DNA of 64,000 bases, taken from positions 1-64,000 of the forward strand of contig JBPYCQ010000007.1 of the NCBI GenBank assembly GCA_051846895.1, read 5' to 3'. Made by a program: the position numbers and the translations under genes. Each line of letters starts with the position of its first letter. Position 1 is the stretch's first letter. The notes beneath the pieces are model-generated. The model saw nothing but the letters and a program-made list of their open reading frames with translations, was not told the origin of the DNA and did not search any database. Origin of the DNA: CALKAL01 sp051846895. GTDB lineage: Bacteria > Bacillota > Bacilli > Bacillales > Alkalibacillaceae. Below, in pieces: positions 26,148-34,393 of the stretch.

Positions 26148-26390
26148 TTGGAAATTGAAGTGTTAGGTTCAGGTTGTAATCGATGTGTTTCTTTTGCTAA
26201 TCATGTTGAACAAGCGATTAATGATTTAGGACTGACTACGAAGGTTAATAGGGTGTTTGATCTTGATGAAGTAAAGAAGTTTAATGTGGAAAGGACACCT
26301 GCGTTAGTTGTTAATGGAAGAGTCATCGTATCTGGTGAGGTTCTTGAACCAGAAGTGATTACAAATTTGTTAGAAAAGGTAAAAAATTAG
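26148..26390 (+). CDS. Thioredoxin-fold protein with CNRC active site
   Basis: 80-residue single thioredoxin fold of the 'redox-active disulfide protein 2' type. The active site is Cys10-Asn-Arg-Cys13 in a GSGCNRC loop, followed by the cis-Pro in ERTPALVVNGRVI near residue 50. It probably reduces or isomerises a disulfide in the cytosol; related proteins act near arsenical or permease genes, but none is adjacent here. The TTG start follows GGGGGAGA by seven bases. Confidence 0.82.
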   Translation: MEIEVLGSGCNRCVSFANHVEQAINDLGLTTKVNRVFDLDEVKKFNVERTPALVVNGRVIVSGEVLEPEVITNLLEKVKN

Positions 26391-26430
26391 ACTGAGTTGT
26401 TGAGGGTCATTCTGCCTTCCAAAAGAATGG

Positions 26431-26465
26431 AAAACAACCTGGGTTCAAAAGGCCCAGGTTGTTTT
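26431..26465. terminator. Bidirectional terminator
   Basis: AAAACAACCTGGG (26431-26443) and CCCAGGTTGTTTT (26453-26465) form a perfect 13-bp stem with a nine-base loop, ending the thioredoxin-like gene and the convergent fabI. Confidence 0.8.
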
Positions 26466-26503
26466 CAGATGGTGTATATAAAAATATAGGGGAAGAACAT
26501 GGT

Positions 26504-27283
26504 TTAGCCGACTATATTATAGCCAGAATCTACATAAACGATTTCGCCAGTAACACCTCTAGATAAATCACTTAACATCGCAAGGGTCATGTCACCGACT
26601 TCTTCTTTAGTGACGTTACGTTTAAGTGGTGATTTTTCTTCAATTAAATGCAATATTTCATTAAAAGAAGGGACCCCTTTAGCAGCTAACGTCCGGATAG
26701 CCCCTGCAGAGATGGCATTAACTCTAATGCCATCTTTTCCTAAGTCTAAAGCTAAGTATTTAACGGCAGCTTCAAGAGCAGCCTTTGCAACACCCATGAC
26801 GTTATATCCTTCGATTGCACGTTCTGCACCTAGGTAAGTCATAGCAATGATTGAGCCACCATCTTGCATGAGTGGTTTTGCTTCTCTTGCAACGGCTATC
26901 AATGAATAAGCACTTGTATCTTGTGCAAAAGCATAACCCTCTCTTGAAGTGTTAACAAAATCAGTTCTTAAGTCTTCCATATGAGCAAAAGCAACTGAAT
27001 GAACAATTCCGGCAACTTTATCAGTTTTTTCGCCTATCTTTTTAAAAGCTTCTTTTATACTCTCATCACTATTAACATCACATTGGACAATGTCTTCGGC
27101 TTCATAACCACTATCACTAAGTAGTTTTTCTAATTTTTTCATAGAGCGCTCTTGACGGTAAGTAAAAATAACCTTCGCTCCAGCTTTAAAAAGAGATTGT
27201 GCTACTCCCCAAGCAATGCTTCGATTGTTAGCTACTCCCATAACGACATATGTTTTATCTTTCACGTTCAATAAATCTTCCAT
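26504..27283 (-). CDS. fabI: Enoyl-ACP reductase FabI
   Basis: NADH- or NADPH-dependent last step of each round of fatty acid elongation, in the cytosol. FabI hallmarks: the atypical SDR cofactor motif VVMGVANNRSIAWG near residue 13, and the catalytic pair Tyr-x6-Lys in GYNVMGVAKAALEA around residue 157. The C terminus GYNIVG is the classical ending. The ATG at 27283 has GGAGGG four bases upstream. A FapR-type operator and a TATAAT lie just upstream, placing it in the fatty-acid synthesis regulon. It is monocistronic with a terminator. Confidence 0.95.
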   Translation of the reverse strand: MEDLLNVKDKTYVVMGVANNRSIAWGVAQSLFKAGAKVIFTYRQERSMKKLEKLLSDSGYEAEDIVQCDVNSDESIKEAFKKIGEKTDKVAGIVHSVAFAHMEDLRTDFVNTSREGYAFAQDTSAYSLIAVAREAKPLMQDGGSIIAMTYLGAERAIEGYNVMGVAKAALEAAVKYLALDLGKDGIRVNAISAGAIRTLAAKGVPSFNEILHLIEEKSPLKRNVTKEEVGDMTLAMLSDLSRGVTGEIVYVDSGYNIVG

Positions 27284-27316
27284 GGTACCCTCCATAATAA
27301 TAATTTATTCTTGGTA

Positions 27317-27349
27317 TTAGTACTAGGTATTAAATTTAGTTTGATTATA
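27317..27349 (-). promoter_or_regulatory. FapR-type operator and -10 box of fabI
   Basis: TTAATACCTAGTACTAA (minus strand, 27333-27317) differs by one base from TTAGTACCTAGTACTAA, the FapR operator form. It lies just downstream of a TATAAT (27349-27344), where bound repressor would cover the start site. FapR control of fabI by malonyl-CoA is established in Bacillus; the site here is by sequence match. Confidence 0.85.
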
Positions 27350-27476
27350 TCATATTTACATAATTTTTAAACCCTTTTTAATATGTAATGTTAAAATGAA
27401 AATTAATAAAAATGAAGTGTCCATAACAACCGCTTTAAAAATGATTTTCTGTTGTGGGGAAAAAGGAGTGGCTTTC

Positions 27477-27887
27477 TTGGATAGAGTTGATGTTGTTTAT
27501 GCATTAATCCTTAATGAAGCACAAGATCACGTACTGATGGTTAAAAATGTTGGTTCAGGCTGGTCGTTGCCAGGTGGTGCTGTTGAGAAAGGTGAGACGT
27601 TAGAAGAGGCGATGGTTCGTGAAGTTAAAGAAGAGACTAATTTAGAGATTGAAATAGAACATATGGTGTCCGTTAATGAAGCTTTTTTTAATCATAAGAA
27701 TATTCATCCTATATTTTTTACATTCAAAGTAAACGTGATTGCCGGAGAAATAAAAATCGTTGATGAATCGGAAATATCAGATATCAAATGGTACGATTTT
27801 TATTCGGCAAATGAATTAATGCCGTACCATAAAGACGGGATTGAAGGGTTAATTCAACTTAAAGGCATGTATCACTTTCAAGGTTAA
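27477..27887 (+). CDS. NUDIX hydrolase
   Basis: 136-residue Nudix enzyme. The Nudix box is GGAVEKGETLEEAMVREVKE followed by ETNLEI (Gx5Ex7REVxEET). Strands before it, VVYALILNEAQDHVLMVKN, are normal for the fold. The TTG at 27477 has AAAGGAG eight bases upstream; an in-frame ATG at 27396 has no ribosome site and would add 27 residues before the fold begins, so it is rejected. The substrate is unknown (MutT/YtkD-like length). It is divergent from fabI. Confidence 0.85.
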   Translation: MDRVDVVYALILNEAQDHVLMVKNVGSGWSLPGGAVEKGETLEEAMVREVKEETNLEIEIEHMVSVNEAFFNHKNIHPIFFTFKVNVIAGEIKIVDESEISDIKWYDFYSANELMPYHKDGIEGLIQLKGMYHFQG

Positions 27888-28058
27888 TAAATTTATTTTA
27901 ATTTCTAGGTTTGTACTTGATGGGGTGTGGGGTAAATAAACACTGAAATTCTAACAAATATTCTGTAAATCTTTTTGACAAAATGTTATAATCCTATTTA
28001 ACTCTTTTTGTTAAGTAAAATAATTGGTGTGAACGTTTAGGTCTATTAGGGGGTAATT

Positions 28059-29084
28059 ATGGGAAACCAAGGTAAACATAATATAAGAGTTGAAGGTATT
28101 GATTTCGGTTGGGATATAAACAAAGGTATTTTTACTTTTGAAGGTGATGAGGCTGTTTTATTTTGGATTTCAAACGCGATGAAAGTATTTTTTGAAACAA
28201 TCGAGGAAATTTCAGGTGAGGATGCCTCAAGTGTCGTATTTGAAACCGCGGGATATAGACAAGGATTAATCGTAGGTAGCTTTTTCGAAAAAACAAAAGA
28301 ATTAACTATTTCTGAGGCCTCAGAATTATTTGATACATTGTATGCTTCTGCAGGCTGGGGGCATATTATTGTAAATGAATTAGATTTCAAAAATAATAAA
28401 GCAAATATCCACCTAAAAGATACATGGGAATATAAAATAAATGTGGCTCAAGGAAAAAAAGAACGGACTAATTTTATACCTGCTCATTTTGCCGGTGTTT
28501 TTACAAAACTTTTCGGAACTAACATTTGGTATGATGTTAAACAACAACAATTAACTGGAAATGAATATAGTATTGTTGAATATTTTCCATCTGATATCAC
28601 CGTTACAGAAAATATTCATCAGCTATCACGAAAGAAAGAAACTGAAATGATTAATCAACTAGAAGAGATTGTGGAAGAGAAAACATCTGAATTAAGAGAG
28701 CTTGTTAAAAAACTGTCATCACCTATTATTCCAGTTCTGGATGGTATTGTTGTCGTTCCCCTTATTGGTAAATATGATGAAGAGAGATCTGAGGAACTAG
28801 TTGATCAAACGCTTAATAATTTGCCTTCCCATAAAGCAAATTATTTAATTTTAGATTTTACGGGAAAAGATACAGAAATTCACGATTACACAGCTATTTT
28901 TATTGATCGACTCGTTTCATCGGCTAATTTAATTGGTGTAAAGACCGTCCTTGTCGGTATATCACCAAAGCTTAGCATCAAGCTATCACAATCAAACATT
29001 AATTTATCCCAGTATGATTGTTTTCAAACATTACAACACGGTATTCATTACGCGCTTGCTCAAATGGGACGTAAAATTTTATAA
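28059..29084 (+). CDS. V4R-STAS protein, RsbR-like stressosome component
   Basis: 341 residues. The N-terminal half (about residues 55-190) matches the V4R (4-vinyl reductase) small-molecule-binding domain: SVVFETAGYRQGLIVGSFF, then YASAGWGHIIVNELDFKN and an FIPAHFAGVFTKLFG segment. A coiled linker (ETEMINQLEEIVEEKTSELR) leads to a C-terminal STAS domain (about 225-335) beginning SSPIIPVLDGIVVVPLIGKY, with ILDFTGKD carrying the Thr that RsbR proteins phosphorylate. RsbR paralogs form the stressosome and control sigma B through RsbT. The V4R domain, in place of the globin-like one, implies a ligand or lipid signal (inference). No rsbS or rsbT is adjacent. Confidence 0.8.
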   Translation: MGNQGKHNIRVEGIDFGWDINKGIFTFEGDEAVLFWISNAMKVFFETIEEISGEDASSVVFETAGYRQGLIVGSFFEKTKELTISEASELFDTLYASAGWGHIIVNELDFKNNKANIHLKDTWEYKINVAQGKKERTNFIPAHFAGVFTKLFGTNIWYDVKQQQLTGNEYSIVEYFPSDITVTENIHQLSRKKETEMINQLEEIVEEKTSELRELVKKLSSPIIPVLDGIVVVPLIGKYDEERSEELVDQTLNNLPSHKANYLILDFTGKDTEIHDYTAIFIDRLVSSANLIGVKTVLVGISPKLSIKLSQSNINLSQYDCFQTLQHGIHYALAQMGRKIL

Positions 29085-29144
29085 TTTTTTTATGGGGGCT
29101 AAAATTAAGTCCCTTTTTTATTTAATGCGTGTGAGGTGTTACTT

Positions 29145-29543
29145 TTGAATATTAATGAAATAAAATGGCGACAGCATTTTGATAATTTTGAAATAGTGTA
29201 TATGTTATTGCAAAAACATACAGAAAGTGAGCTTGAAAGCGAAATCGAACGAGCAGGATATATACATTTTTTTGAAATGGTCATAGAACATGCTAATAAA
29301 GTGATGATTTCTTATTTAGAAGCGAAAAATGAACCAGTCACGTCGCCGAGAGATCAGATAAAAAAATTACATAAATTAAATATTGTTCAAAATGACAGTG
29401 TTTGGTTTAAGATTCAGAATAGAAAAAATTTGGTGTTCTATATTCATAATCAAGACTTGTCTCAAGAATTAGTTACAAATATTAAAGTTGAATATTTACC
29501 CGAAGTCGAGAGTTTCTATAGAAATTTGAAAAAAATTGTTTAA
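29145..29543 (+). CDS. HI0074-like nucleotidyltransferase substrate-binding protein
   Basis: 132-residue all-helical protein resembling the HI0074/KNTase C-terminal group, which forms dimers with MNT-type minimal nucleotidyltransferases in HEPN/MNT-like modules. Visible helices: WRQHFDNFEIVYMLLQKH, HFFEMVIEHANKVMISYLEA (a stretch with EMxxxxxxK-x-x-x-Y-L typical of the group), and a C-terminal HNQDLSQELVTNIK. No catalytic nucleotidyltransferase gene is adjacent, so its role here is uncertain. The TTG at 29145 follows GAGGTG. It lies only 60 bases after the V4R-STAS gene and could be co-transcribed with it. Confidence 0.65.
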   Translation: MNINEIKWRQHFDNFEIVYMLLQKHTESELESEIERAGYIHFFEMVIEHANKVMISYLEAKNEPVTSPRDQIKKLHKLNIVQNDSVWFKIQNRKNLVFYIHNQDLSQELVTNIKVEYLPEVESFYRNLKKIV

Positions 29544-29686
29544 TTATATTTTGTTCTAAAAAGCATTTCTTTTACCTATTAGTTTTTGGAAATGAATGTT
29601 TAATCAACTGTGGAAGCAATTCTCAAACATACTTCAGACTGTTCGCCCCATACTAAGTAATACATCGTGAAAGGGGTGAAAAGCTG

Positions 29687-29917
29687 ATGCAAATGAAAAA
29701 TGTTGAATGGCTACCAATCGTTGCTTCCATAGGTATTGGGGCTGCGACTTATAGTGTAATGACGGGTAAAGGTGGGCAATTACAGAACCTAATCCCTGCC
29801 ATAACTAATATGGCATCTGGTCAAGGGCAAAATCAAAATTCACAAAGTAGTATGAGCGGACAAAACCAATCGTTTAATATGGAAAATCAATATAGTGATG
29901 AGCAAAGCTTTTCATAA
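29687..29917 (+). CDS. Small protein with N-terminal hydrophobic segment
   Basis: 76 residues: an N-terminal weakly hydrophobic helix (WLPIVASIGIGAATYSVM), then a Gln-, Asn-, Ser- and Gly-rich tail with no structure. It resembles small Bacillus proteins of the DUF3918 kind in the GIGAAxY signature, but the tail differs. Probably membrane-associated; function unknown. AGGGGTG precedes the ATG, and a strong terminator follows at 29983. Confidence 0.55.
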   Translation: MQMKNVEWLPIVASIGIGAATYSVMTGKGGQLQNLIPAITNMASGQGQNQNSQSSMSGQNQSFNMENQYSDEQSFS

Positions 29918-29982
29918 ATTTTGGTTTGTAAATTAGTTTGGTCAACAACTTAATATATATGTAAGATGGCTGGGCTAAAATT

Positions 29983-30015
29983 ACAAGAAGCAACGCTTAT
30001 AGCGTTGCTTCTTGT
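29983..30015. terminator. Bidirectional terminator
   Basis: ACAAGAAGCAACGCT (29983-29997) and its exact complement (30001-30015) form a perfect 15-bp stem with a three-base loop. It serves the small protein gene and the convergent uspA-like gene. Confidence 0.8.
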
Positions 30016-30018
30016 ATA

Positions 30019-30459
30019 TTAACGAACGATTGTTACATCATATTTAGAATTGTTGATGACATAATGTGAAACAGATCCAAGAATCCAACGTTCAATTGCA
30101 TTTGTTCCAGTTGCACCACAGAATATGAGATCGACATTTAATTCATCAGGTAATTTTTTTGCTATCATGTGCTTAGGATTACCAAGTCTAATTTCTTTAA
30201 CGACTTCTACATTTTCGGGGATTTCTAACTCCTCAAACAATTCTTCGAACACATTTTCAGCTATATTTTCGGCATCTTCAATAGCATTATGATAGCCACC
30301 AATAAGGACTAGGTCAATCTGTTGTTTGTCAATAATGTAAGCAATCGTCACTTTCCCTTGTGTGCAAGCAGCAAATGTAATTGCTTTTTGAACAGCATTT
30401 TTTGCAGGAGTAGAACCATCAAAACCGACAAGTATATGTTTGTAATTTGTTTTACTCAT
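30019..30459 (-). CDS. Universal stress protein, UspA family
   Basis: 146-residue Rossmann-like dimer-forming protein. The start HILVGFDGSTPAKNAVQKA gives strand 1 and the first ATP contact; the ATP-binding motif Gx2Gx9G(S/T) is complete in GATGTNAIERWILGSVS near residue 115. It therefore belongs to the ATP-binding UspFG-like group. Its role is protection during stress; the exact target is unknown. GGAGG lies before the ATG. Confidence 0.9.
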   Translation of the reverse strand: MSKTNYKHILVGFDGSTPAKNAVQKAITFAACTQGKVTIAYIIDKQQIDLVLIGGYHNAIEDAENIAENVFEELFEELEIPENVEVVKEIRLGNPKHMIAKKLPDELNVDLIFCGATGTNAIERWILGSVSHYVINNSKYDVTIVR

Positions 30460-30854
30460 TTTTCGCCACCTCCTATGACGTTTTAAATTTTATTCTTAAC
30501 GTCTAATTTAATTATAACTTTATTCCAGAAGTTATTGAATGAATTATAAGAAAATTATTGTATTCTTTGTGAATGGTATTGGGAAGAGATGAAGTAAAGA
30601 ATGTCAGAAAGACTTACATAGAATAAAACGAGATGTTTCAAAAATGTATTTTTATTCAACTTACACTTAAGATGTTTTTAAAAATTAAACTGGAAAGTGA
30701 GCGACTTGTTAGAGAAGGAAGTCATGTTATAATTGGAAAATGTCATTCATATCAACTATTAGATGGACATAATCAATTTTACTTGTAAAAATCTTATATA
30801 ATTTGTATGAGTATAAATTGACCATATAACACAGAGAAAAAAAGAGGGGTATAT
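30460..30854. other. Intergenic region between divergent usp and MFS genes
   Basis: About 395 AT-rich bases with no credible open frame. TATATAATTTG near 30797 may be the -10 for the transporter gene, but the -35 is poor. Nothing else is seen. Confidence 0.35.
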
Positions 30855-32078
30855 ATGCATCTGAGTGCAAATAGAGACAATAATTTAAGAAAATTTATTT
30901 TTATATTAGGTATTATTTTAGTCGCTTTTAACCTTAGACCATCAATTACTGCTGTAGGTCCATTAATAAGTGATATTCGTTTAGATACAGGAATCTCAAA
31001 TGGCGTAGCGGGCTTATTAACGACACTACCATTATTAGCATTTGCTTTTTTATCACCCTTTGCGCCAAGAATAGGTCAAAAATTCGGTAATGAACTAACC
31101 GTCTTATTTGGGTTAATTTTGTTATGTGCAGGTATTTTTATTCGACCAACTGATATTATTTTTCTTTTGTTTTTCGGGACAATTTTAGTTGGTGCGGGAG
31201 TAGCTATATGTAATGTTTTACTTCCAGGGATTGTTAAGCGACGATTTCCTGCGAAGGTCGGGTTAATGACAGGGATTTATACGATGGCGATGAGCTCTGT
31301 TGCTAGTGCTGGGTCTGGCTTTAGTGTGCCGTTAGCTCATGGTTTGGATCTAGGGTGGAAATGGACGTTAGCGGTCTGGGGTTTTCTCGTTATAATCGCC
31401 ATGATTATTTGGTTGCCACAGTTGAAGAAAAAAAACCGATCGGAAAAATTACCTGAACCTGATCCATCTGACCGTGATATTTGGAAATCAAATATCGCTT
31501 GGAAGGTTACTCTTTTTATGGGCTTACAATCGATGTTGTTTTTTAGTGTCGTTGCCTGGCTTCCGGAAATTTTGATTGATCGAAATTTTAATCAAGAAGA
31601 GGCGGGTTGGATGGTATCAATAGTGCAGATGGTCGGCCTTCCATCAGCTTTACTAGCACCAATTATAGCAGATAAACTGCCGAATCAAAGAAGTATTGTA
31701 GCCACTATGGGTACGCTTTACTTTGTCGGATTATCTTTATTATTATTAGTAAACGGGAATTATTTTATTTTATCAATCAGTATTCTGTTTATAGGGTTGT
31801 CACAAGGAGCGGGGATTGGATTATCATTAACGTTCATTAGCTTGAGAGCTCGGAACCCACAACAAGCGGCCAATTTATCAGGTATGGCACAATCTGTCGG
31901 ATACTTTTTAGCGGCAATTGGCCCTTTTATGGTTGGAATTATATTTGATTGGTTTGCTTCATGGAACATATCGATCGTTATTTTAGTGATTGTTTCTTTA
32001 TTGATGACTTACTCGGGACTAGGTGCTGGGAAAAATGAGTATGTTATGCCAGAAAAGATGGAGCGCACTGCGAACTAA
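30855..32078 (+). CDS. CynX/NimT family MFS transporter
   Basis: 407 residues, 12 predicted membrane helices. The helix 1 signature VAFNLRPSITAVGPLISDI is diagnostic of the CynX/NimT (cyanate or nitroimidazole permease) branch of the MFS. The loop 2-3 motif is degenerate (FAPRIGQKFGNE). The domain join is RSEKLPEPDPSDRDIWKS. The substrate is unknown; members move cyanate, nitroimidazoles or other small anions. AGAGGGG lies eight bases before the ATG. It is a single-gene unit with its own terminator. Confidence 0.88.
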   Translation: MHLSANRDNNLRKFIFILGIILVAFNLRPSITAVGPLISDIRLDTGISNGVAGLLTTLPLLAFAFLSPFAPRIGQKFGNELTVLFGLILLCAGIFIRPTDIIFLLFFGTILVGAGVAICNVLLPGIVKRRFPAKVGLMTGIYTMAMSSVASAGSGFSVPLAHGLDLGWKWTLAVWGFLVIIAMIIWLPQLKKKNRSEKLPEPDPSDRDIWKSNIAWKVTLFMGLQSMLFFSVVAWLPEILIDRNFNQEEAGWMVSIVQMVGLPSALLAPIIADKLPNQRSIVATMGTLYFVGLSLLLLVNGNYFILSISILFIGLSQGAGIGLSLTFISLRARNPQQAANLSGMAQSVGYFLAAIGPFMVGIIFDWFASWNISIVILVIVSLLMTYSGLGAGKNEYVMPEKMERTAN

Positions 32079-32090
32079 TAAAGTAGGTGA

Positions 32091-32125
32091 AGCACTCTCC
32101 ATAAAAGGGGAGTGCTTTTATTTTG
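32091..32125 (+). terminator. Terminator of the MFS gene
   Basis: AGCACTC and GAGTGCT form the stem, extended by CC/GG with one mismatch, followed by TTTTATTTT. Confidence 0.7.
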
Positions 32126-32315
32126 GTTAATTATGGTTAAGTTTCCTGTGGTTTACTAATATAATCCACTGTTACATAACTGTAATATACCGTTCGAACC
32201 AATCACGAGCTCAACGTTTGTAATCTGAACAGCTTGTCAAAGGTAATTTTTCCTAATGTATTAGATCACTTTATCATGTTAATATCAACTTGTTCAAAAA
32301 AAAGGAGGAGATTTC

Positions 32316-32909
32316 ATGAAGAAATTTGTTTTAGCATTAATTCTTGTAATCTCATTTGGTTTATATATGCCACATGGACAAGTTGACGCCGCAACAAACT
32401 CATATACAGTACAATCAGGAGATTCTTTATGGAAGATTAGTCAAAAACATGGTGTTTCACTTGCTTCTTTAAGAAGTGCGAACAATAAATATGATAATCT
32501 TATTTATCCTGGGGATCGACTAGTTATCCCAGCATCAATTTCAGCCTATGAAAAGGACTTGTTAGCAAGACTTGTACATGCTGAAGCAAAAGGTGAGCCG
32601 TATGCAGGTAAAGTAGCTGTTGCAACAGTTGTCTTGAATCGTGTAGACAGCAAACAATTTCCTAATACAATTAAAGAAGTTATATATGAAGTCGCACCTG
32701 GTGGATATTATGCATTTTCACCAGTGAAAAATGGTGCCATCAACCAAGGAGCCGATGCTTCAGCTTATCGTGCAGTTGAAGAAGCATTAGCATTTAGAGG
32801 TCAAGGAAACGGTTCATTATATTTTTATAACCCAAAAACAGCTCAAAGCACTTGGATTAAAAGTAAACGAGTAACTGTTACAATTGGGAATCACCGTTTT
32901 GCAAAATAA
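32316..32909 (+). CDS. LysM and SleB-type cell wall hydrolase
   Basis: Exported peptidoglycan lytic enzyme. A signal peptide (about residues 1-25, ending GQVDA) is followed by one LysM domain (residues 28-70: YTVQSGDSLWKISQKHGVS, then NLIYPGDRLVIP) for wall attachment and a Hydrolase_2/SleB-like catalytic domain (residues 85-197), starting with ARLVHAEAKGEPYAGKVAVA, which holds the catalytic Glu, and ending near YFYNPKTAQSTW. This is the YkvT/CwlJ/SleB group of spore-cortex and wall lytic transglycosylases, at 197 residues close to YkvT. AAAGGAGGAG precedes the ATG. Confidence 0.92.
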   Translation: MKKFVLALILVISFGLYMPHGQVDAATNSYTVQSGDSLWKISQKHGVSLASLRSANNKYDNLIYPGDRLVIPASISAYEKDLLARLVHAEAKGEPYAGKVAVATVVLNRVDSKQFPNTIKEVIYEVAPGGYYAFSPVKNGAINQGADASAYRAVEEALAFRGQGNGSLYFYNPKTAQSTWIKSKRVTVTIGNHRFAK

Positions 32910-32924
32910 ATATTGGATTTTAAT

Positions 32925-32955
32925 AGGATCTAGAAGCTTCTAGGTCCTTTTTTGT
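32925..32955 (+). terminator. Terminator of the cell wall hydrolase gene
   Basis: AGGATCTAGAA and TTCTAGGTCCT form an 11-bp stem with one wobble pair, followed by TTTTTTG. Confidence 0.8.
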
Positions 32956-33051
32956 GTTTTTTAACATACTTTCTAACCACTCTAATTTATATTTTATTTA
33001 GTTTAGCAAACAATAATTGATGTGTATATTTATCAAAAGGAGGTTTCTACC

Positions 33052-33912
33052 GTGGACCGTGAGATGAATTATGGTGAAGATTACAAAATGATTCCTGCTA
33101 CTTCTGTAGGAAGTGGTGTGACTATTGAAGTGTTACCTGATTTAGCATGCCATACCATTCAAATCGTTAATATTACTTTAGTTGGTGAGCCTGGTTCAGA
33201 TGAATTTGTTTTAGTTGACGCAGGAATGCCAGAATCAGCCGATGAAATTATTGAAGTCGTTGAAGAACGTTTCGGTGAAGGGGCACGTCCGAAAGCGATT
33301 ATTTTAACGCATGGTCATTTCGATCATGTTGGTGCAATTATTGAATTAGTTCACCAATGGGATGTACCTGTTTATGCACATCAGGAAGAAATTCCATTTT
33401 TGACTGGACAGAAAAAGTATCCGGAGCCAGATGCTACGGTCGAAGGTGGCATGATTGCTAAAATGTCGCCAATGTTTCCAAATGAGCCGATTGATTTAGG
33501 AGATCATGTTGAGGTTCTTCCAAATGATTATTCTGTTCCTCATATGCCAGGTTTCAAATGGTTTCATACACCTGGGCACTCTCCAGGGCATGTATCCTTT
33601 TTTAGAGAACATGACCGTGCTCTAATTGCAGGAGATGCCTTTGTTACAGTTAAGCAAGATGAATTATACAAAGTCTTTACACAAGATTTTGAATTTAATG
33701 GCCCGCCAAGATATTTAACAGATAATTGGTTAGCGGCGAAACAGTCTGTTGAGAAACTAGCAGCTTTAAAACCTCTTGTTGCGGTAACAGGGCACGGTAT
33801 TCCAGTATCGGGTGATGTGTTAAGAAAGGGATTAGCTGAATTAGCTCAAAACTTTGATCAGGTCGCTAAACCCGATTATGGGAAATATGTAGATGAGGAT
33901 AATGTACATTAA
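33052..33912 (+). CDS. MBL-fold metallo-hydrolase
   Basis: Binuclear-metal hydrolase of the metallo-beta-lactamase superfamily, cytosolic (no signal). The metal motif THGHFDHVGA is near residue 90, with the later His of HTPGHSPGH near 178, the bridging Asp of IAGDAFV near 200 and the last His of VTGHGIPV near 255. The fold and length (286 residues) match glyoxalase II-like or YflN-type hydrolases of Bacillus, not true beta-lactamases. The GTG at 33052 follows AAAGGAGG; an in-frame ATG at 33022 lacks a ribosome site. Confidence 0.9.
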   Translation: MDREMNYGEDYKMIPATSVGSGVTIEVLPDLACHTIQIVNITLVGEPGSDEFVLVDAGMPESADEIIEVVEERFGEGARPKAIILTHGHFDHVGAIIELVHQWDVPVYAHQEEIPFLTGQKKYPEPDATVEGGMIAKMSPMFPNEPIDLGDHVEVLPNDYSVPHMPGFKWFHTPGHSPGHVSFFREHDRALIAGDAFVTVKQDELYKVFTQDFEFNGPPRYLTDNWLAAKQSVEKLAALKPLVAVTGHGIPVSGDVLRKGLAELAQNFDQVAKPDYGKYVDEDNVH

Positions 33913-33934
33913 CTTATTAAGAGGTGAATAATTC

Positions 33935-34108
33935 ATGGACGATAAGAAAAGAGAAGCAAAGCAGCAGGATCAGCGTCGTGTAGCTGAAGAGTATTACAAT
34001 TCTTCATTTTATGACGGAAAATCACAGTTTGAAAAAGGAATGGCAGAAACGCACGAACAAGTGTCTGATACGTATCATGAAGGAACAATTGATCAAGAGG
34101 AAGAGTGA
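33935..34108 (+). CDS. Small acidic protein, YozQ/DUF4025-like
   Basis: 57 residues, entirely polar: MDDKKREAKQQDQRRVAEEY, then YNSSFYDGKSQFEKGMAETH and an acidic end, EQVSDTYHEGTIDQEEE. The length and the GxxQFEKGMAxTHEQVSDTYxEG core resemble the DUF4025 (YozQ) group of small Bacillus proteins. GAGGTG is seven bases before the ATG, and a terminator follows directly. It lies 22 bases after the MBL gene and may be in its operon. Function unknown. Confidence 0.75.
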   Translation: MDDKKREAKQQDQRRVAEEYYNSSFYDGKSQFEKGMAETHEQVSDTYHEGTIDQEEE

Positions 34109-34116
34109 AAATGAGG

Positions 34117-34150
34117 AGAGCCCTTTGTAGTTAGGGCTCTTCTTCCTTTT
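34117..34150 (+). terminator. Terminator after the DUF4025-like gene
   Basis: AGAGCCCT (34117-34124) pairs perfectly with AGGGCTCT (34133-34140), followed by TCTTCCTTTT. Confidence 0.75.
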
Positions 34151-34167
34151 AGTCATAGGAATTAGAT

Positions 34168-34290
34168 GCGATTGTTCAAAGTTAGGTTGTGATTGTTCAA
34201 ATATAGCGGGTAATTGTTCAAACATGAGCCCTGATTGTTCAAACTTGCCCTGTAATTGTTCAAACTTAACCCATCATTGTTTTAACTTTA
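34168..34290 (+). repeat. Tandem array, 21-bp period, core ATTGTTCAAA (five units)
   Basis: Units begin at 34168, 34189, 34210, 34231 and 34252, exactly 21 bp apart, with a decayed sixth at 34273. Each has ATTGTTCAAA at offset 4 and a variable second half (for example GTTAGGTT, TATAGCGG, CATGAGCC). It lies between a terminator and the yckD-like gene. The same unit, in the same orientation, recurs at 51026 and 62628. Confidence 0.9.
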
Positions 34291-34393
34291 AATTTAACCG
34301 CTCAGTGGGGTTCGGAAGATTTCGTAACAGTGAATAATTAATTTAAAACATTGAATACTATAGTCAGATTTATGTGGAAAGGAGTTGAAGAAG

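Noticed and set aside
28030..28058. Sigma-B promoter before the V4R-STAS gene (GTTTAG ... GGGTAA)
   Set aside because: The spacing is about 10 bases, not 12-14, and it would lie on the start codon.
34022..34225. Minus-strand frame with repeated FEQSxP motifs over the array at 34168
   Set aside because: Same reason: an open frame created by the repeat, with no start signal.
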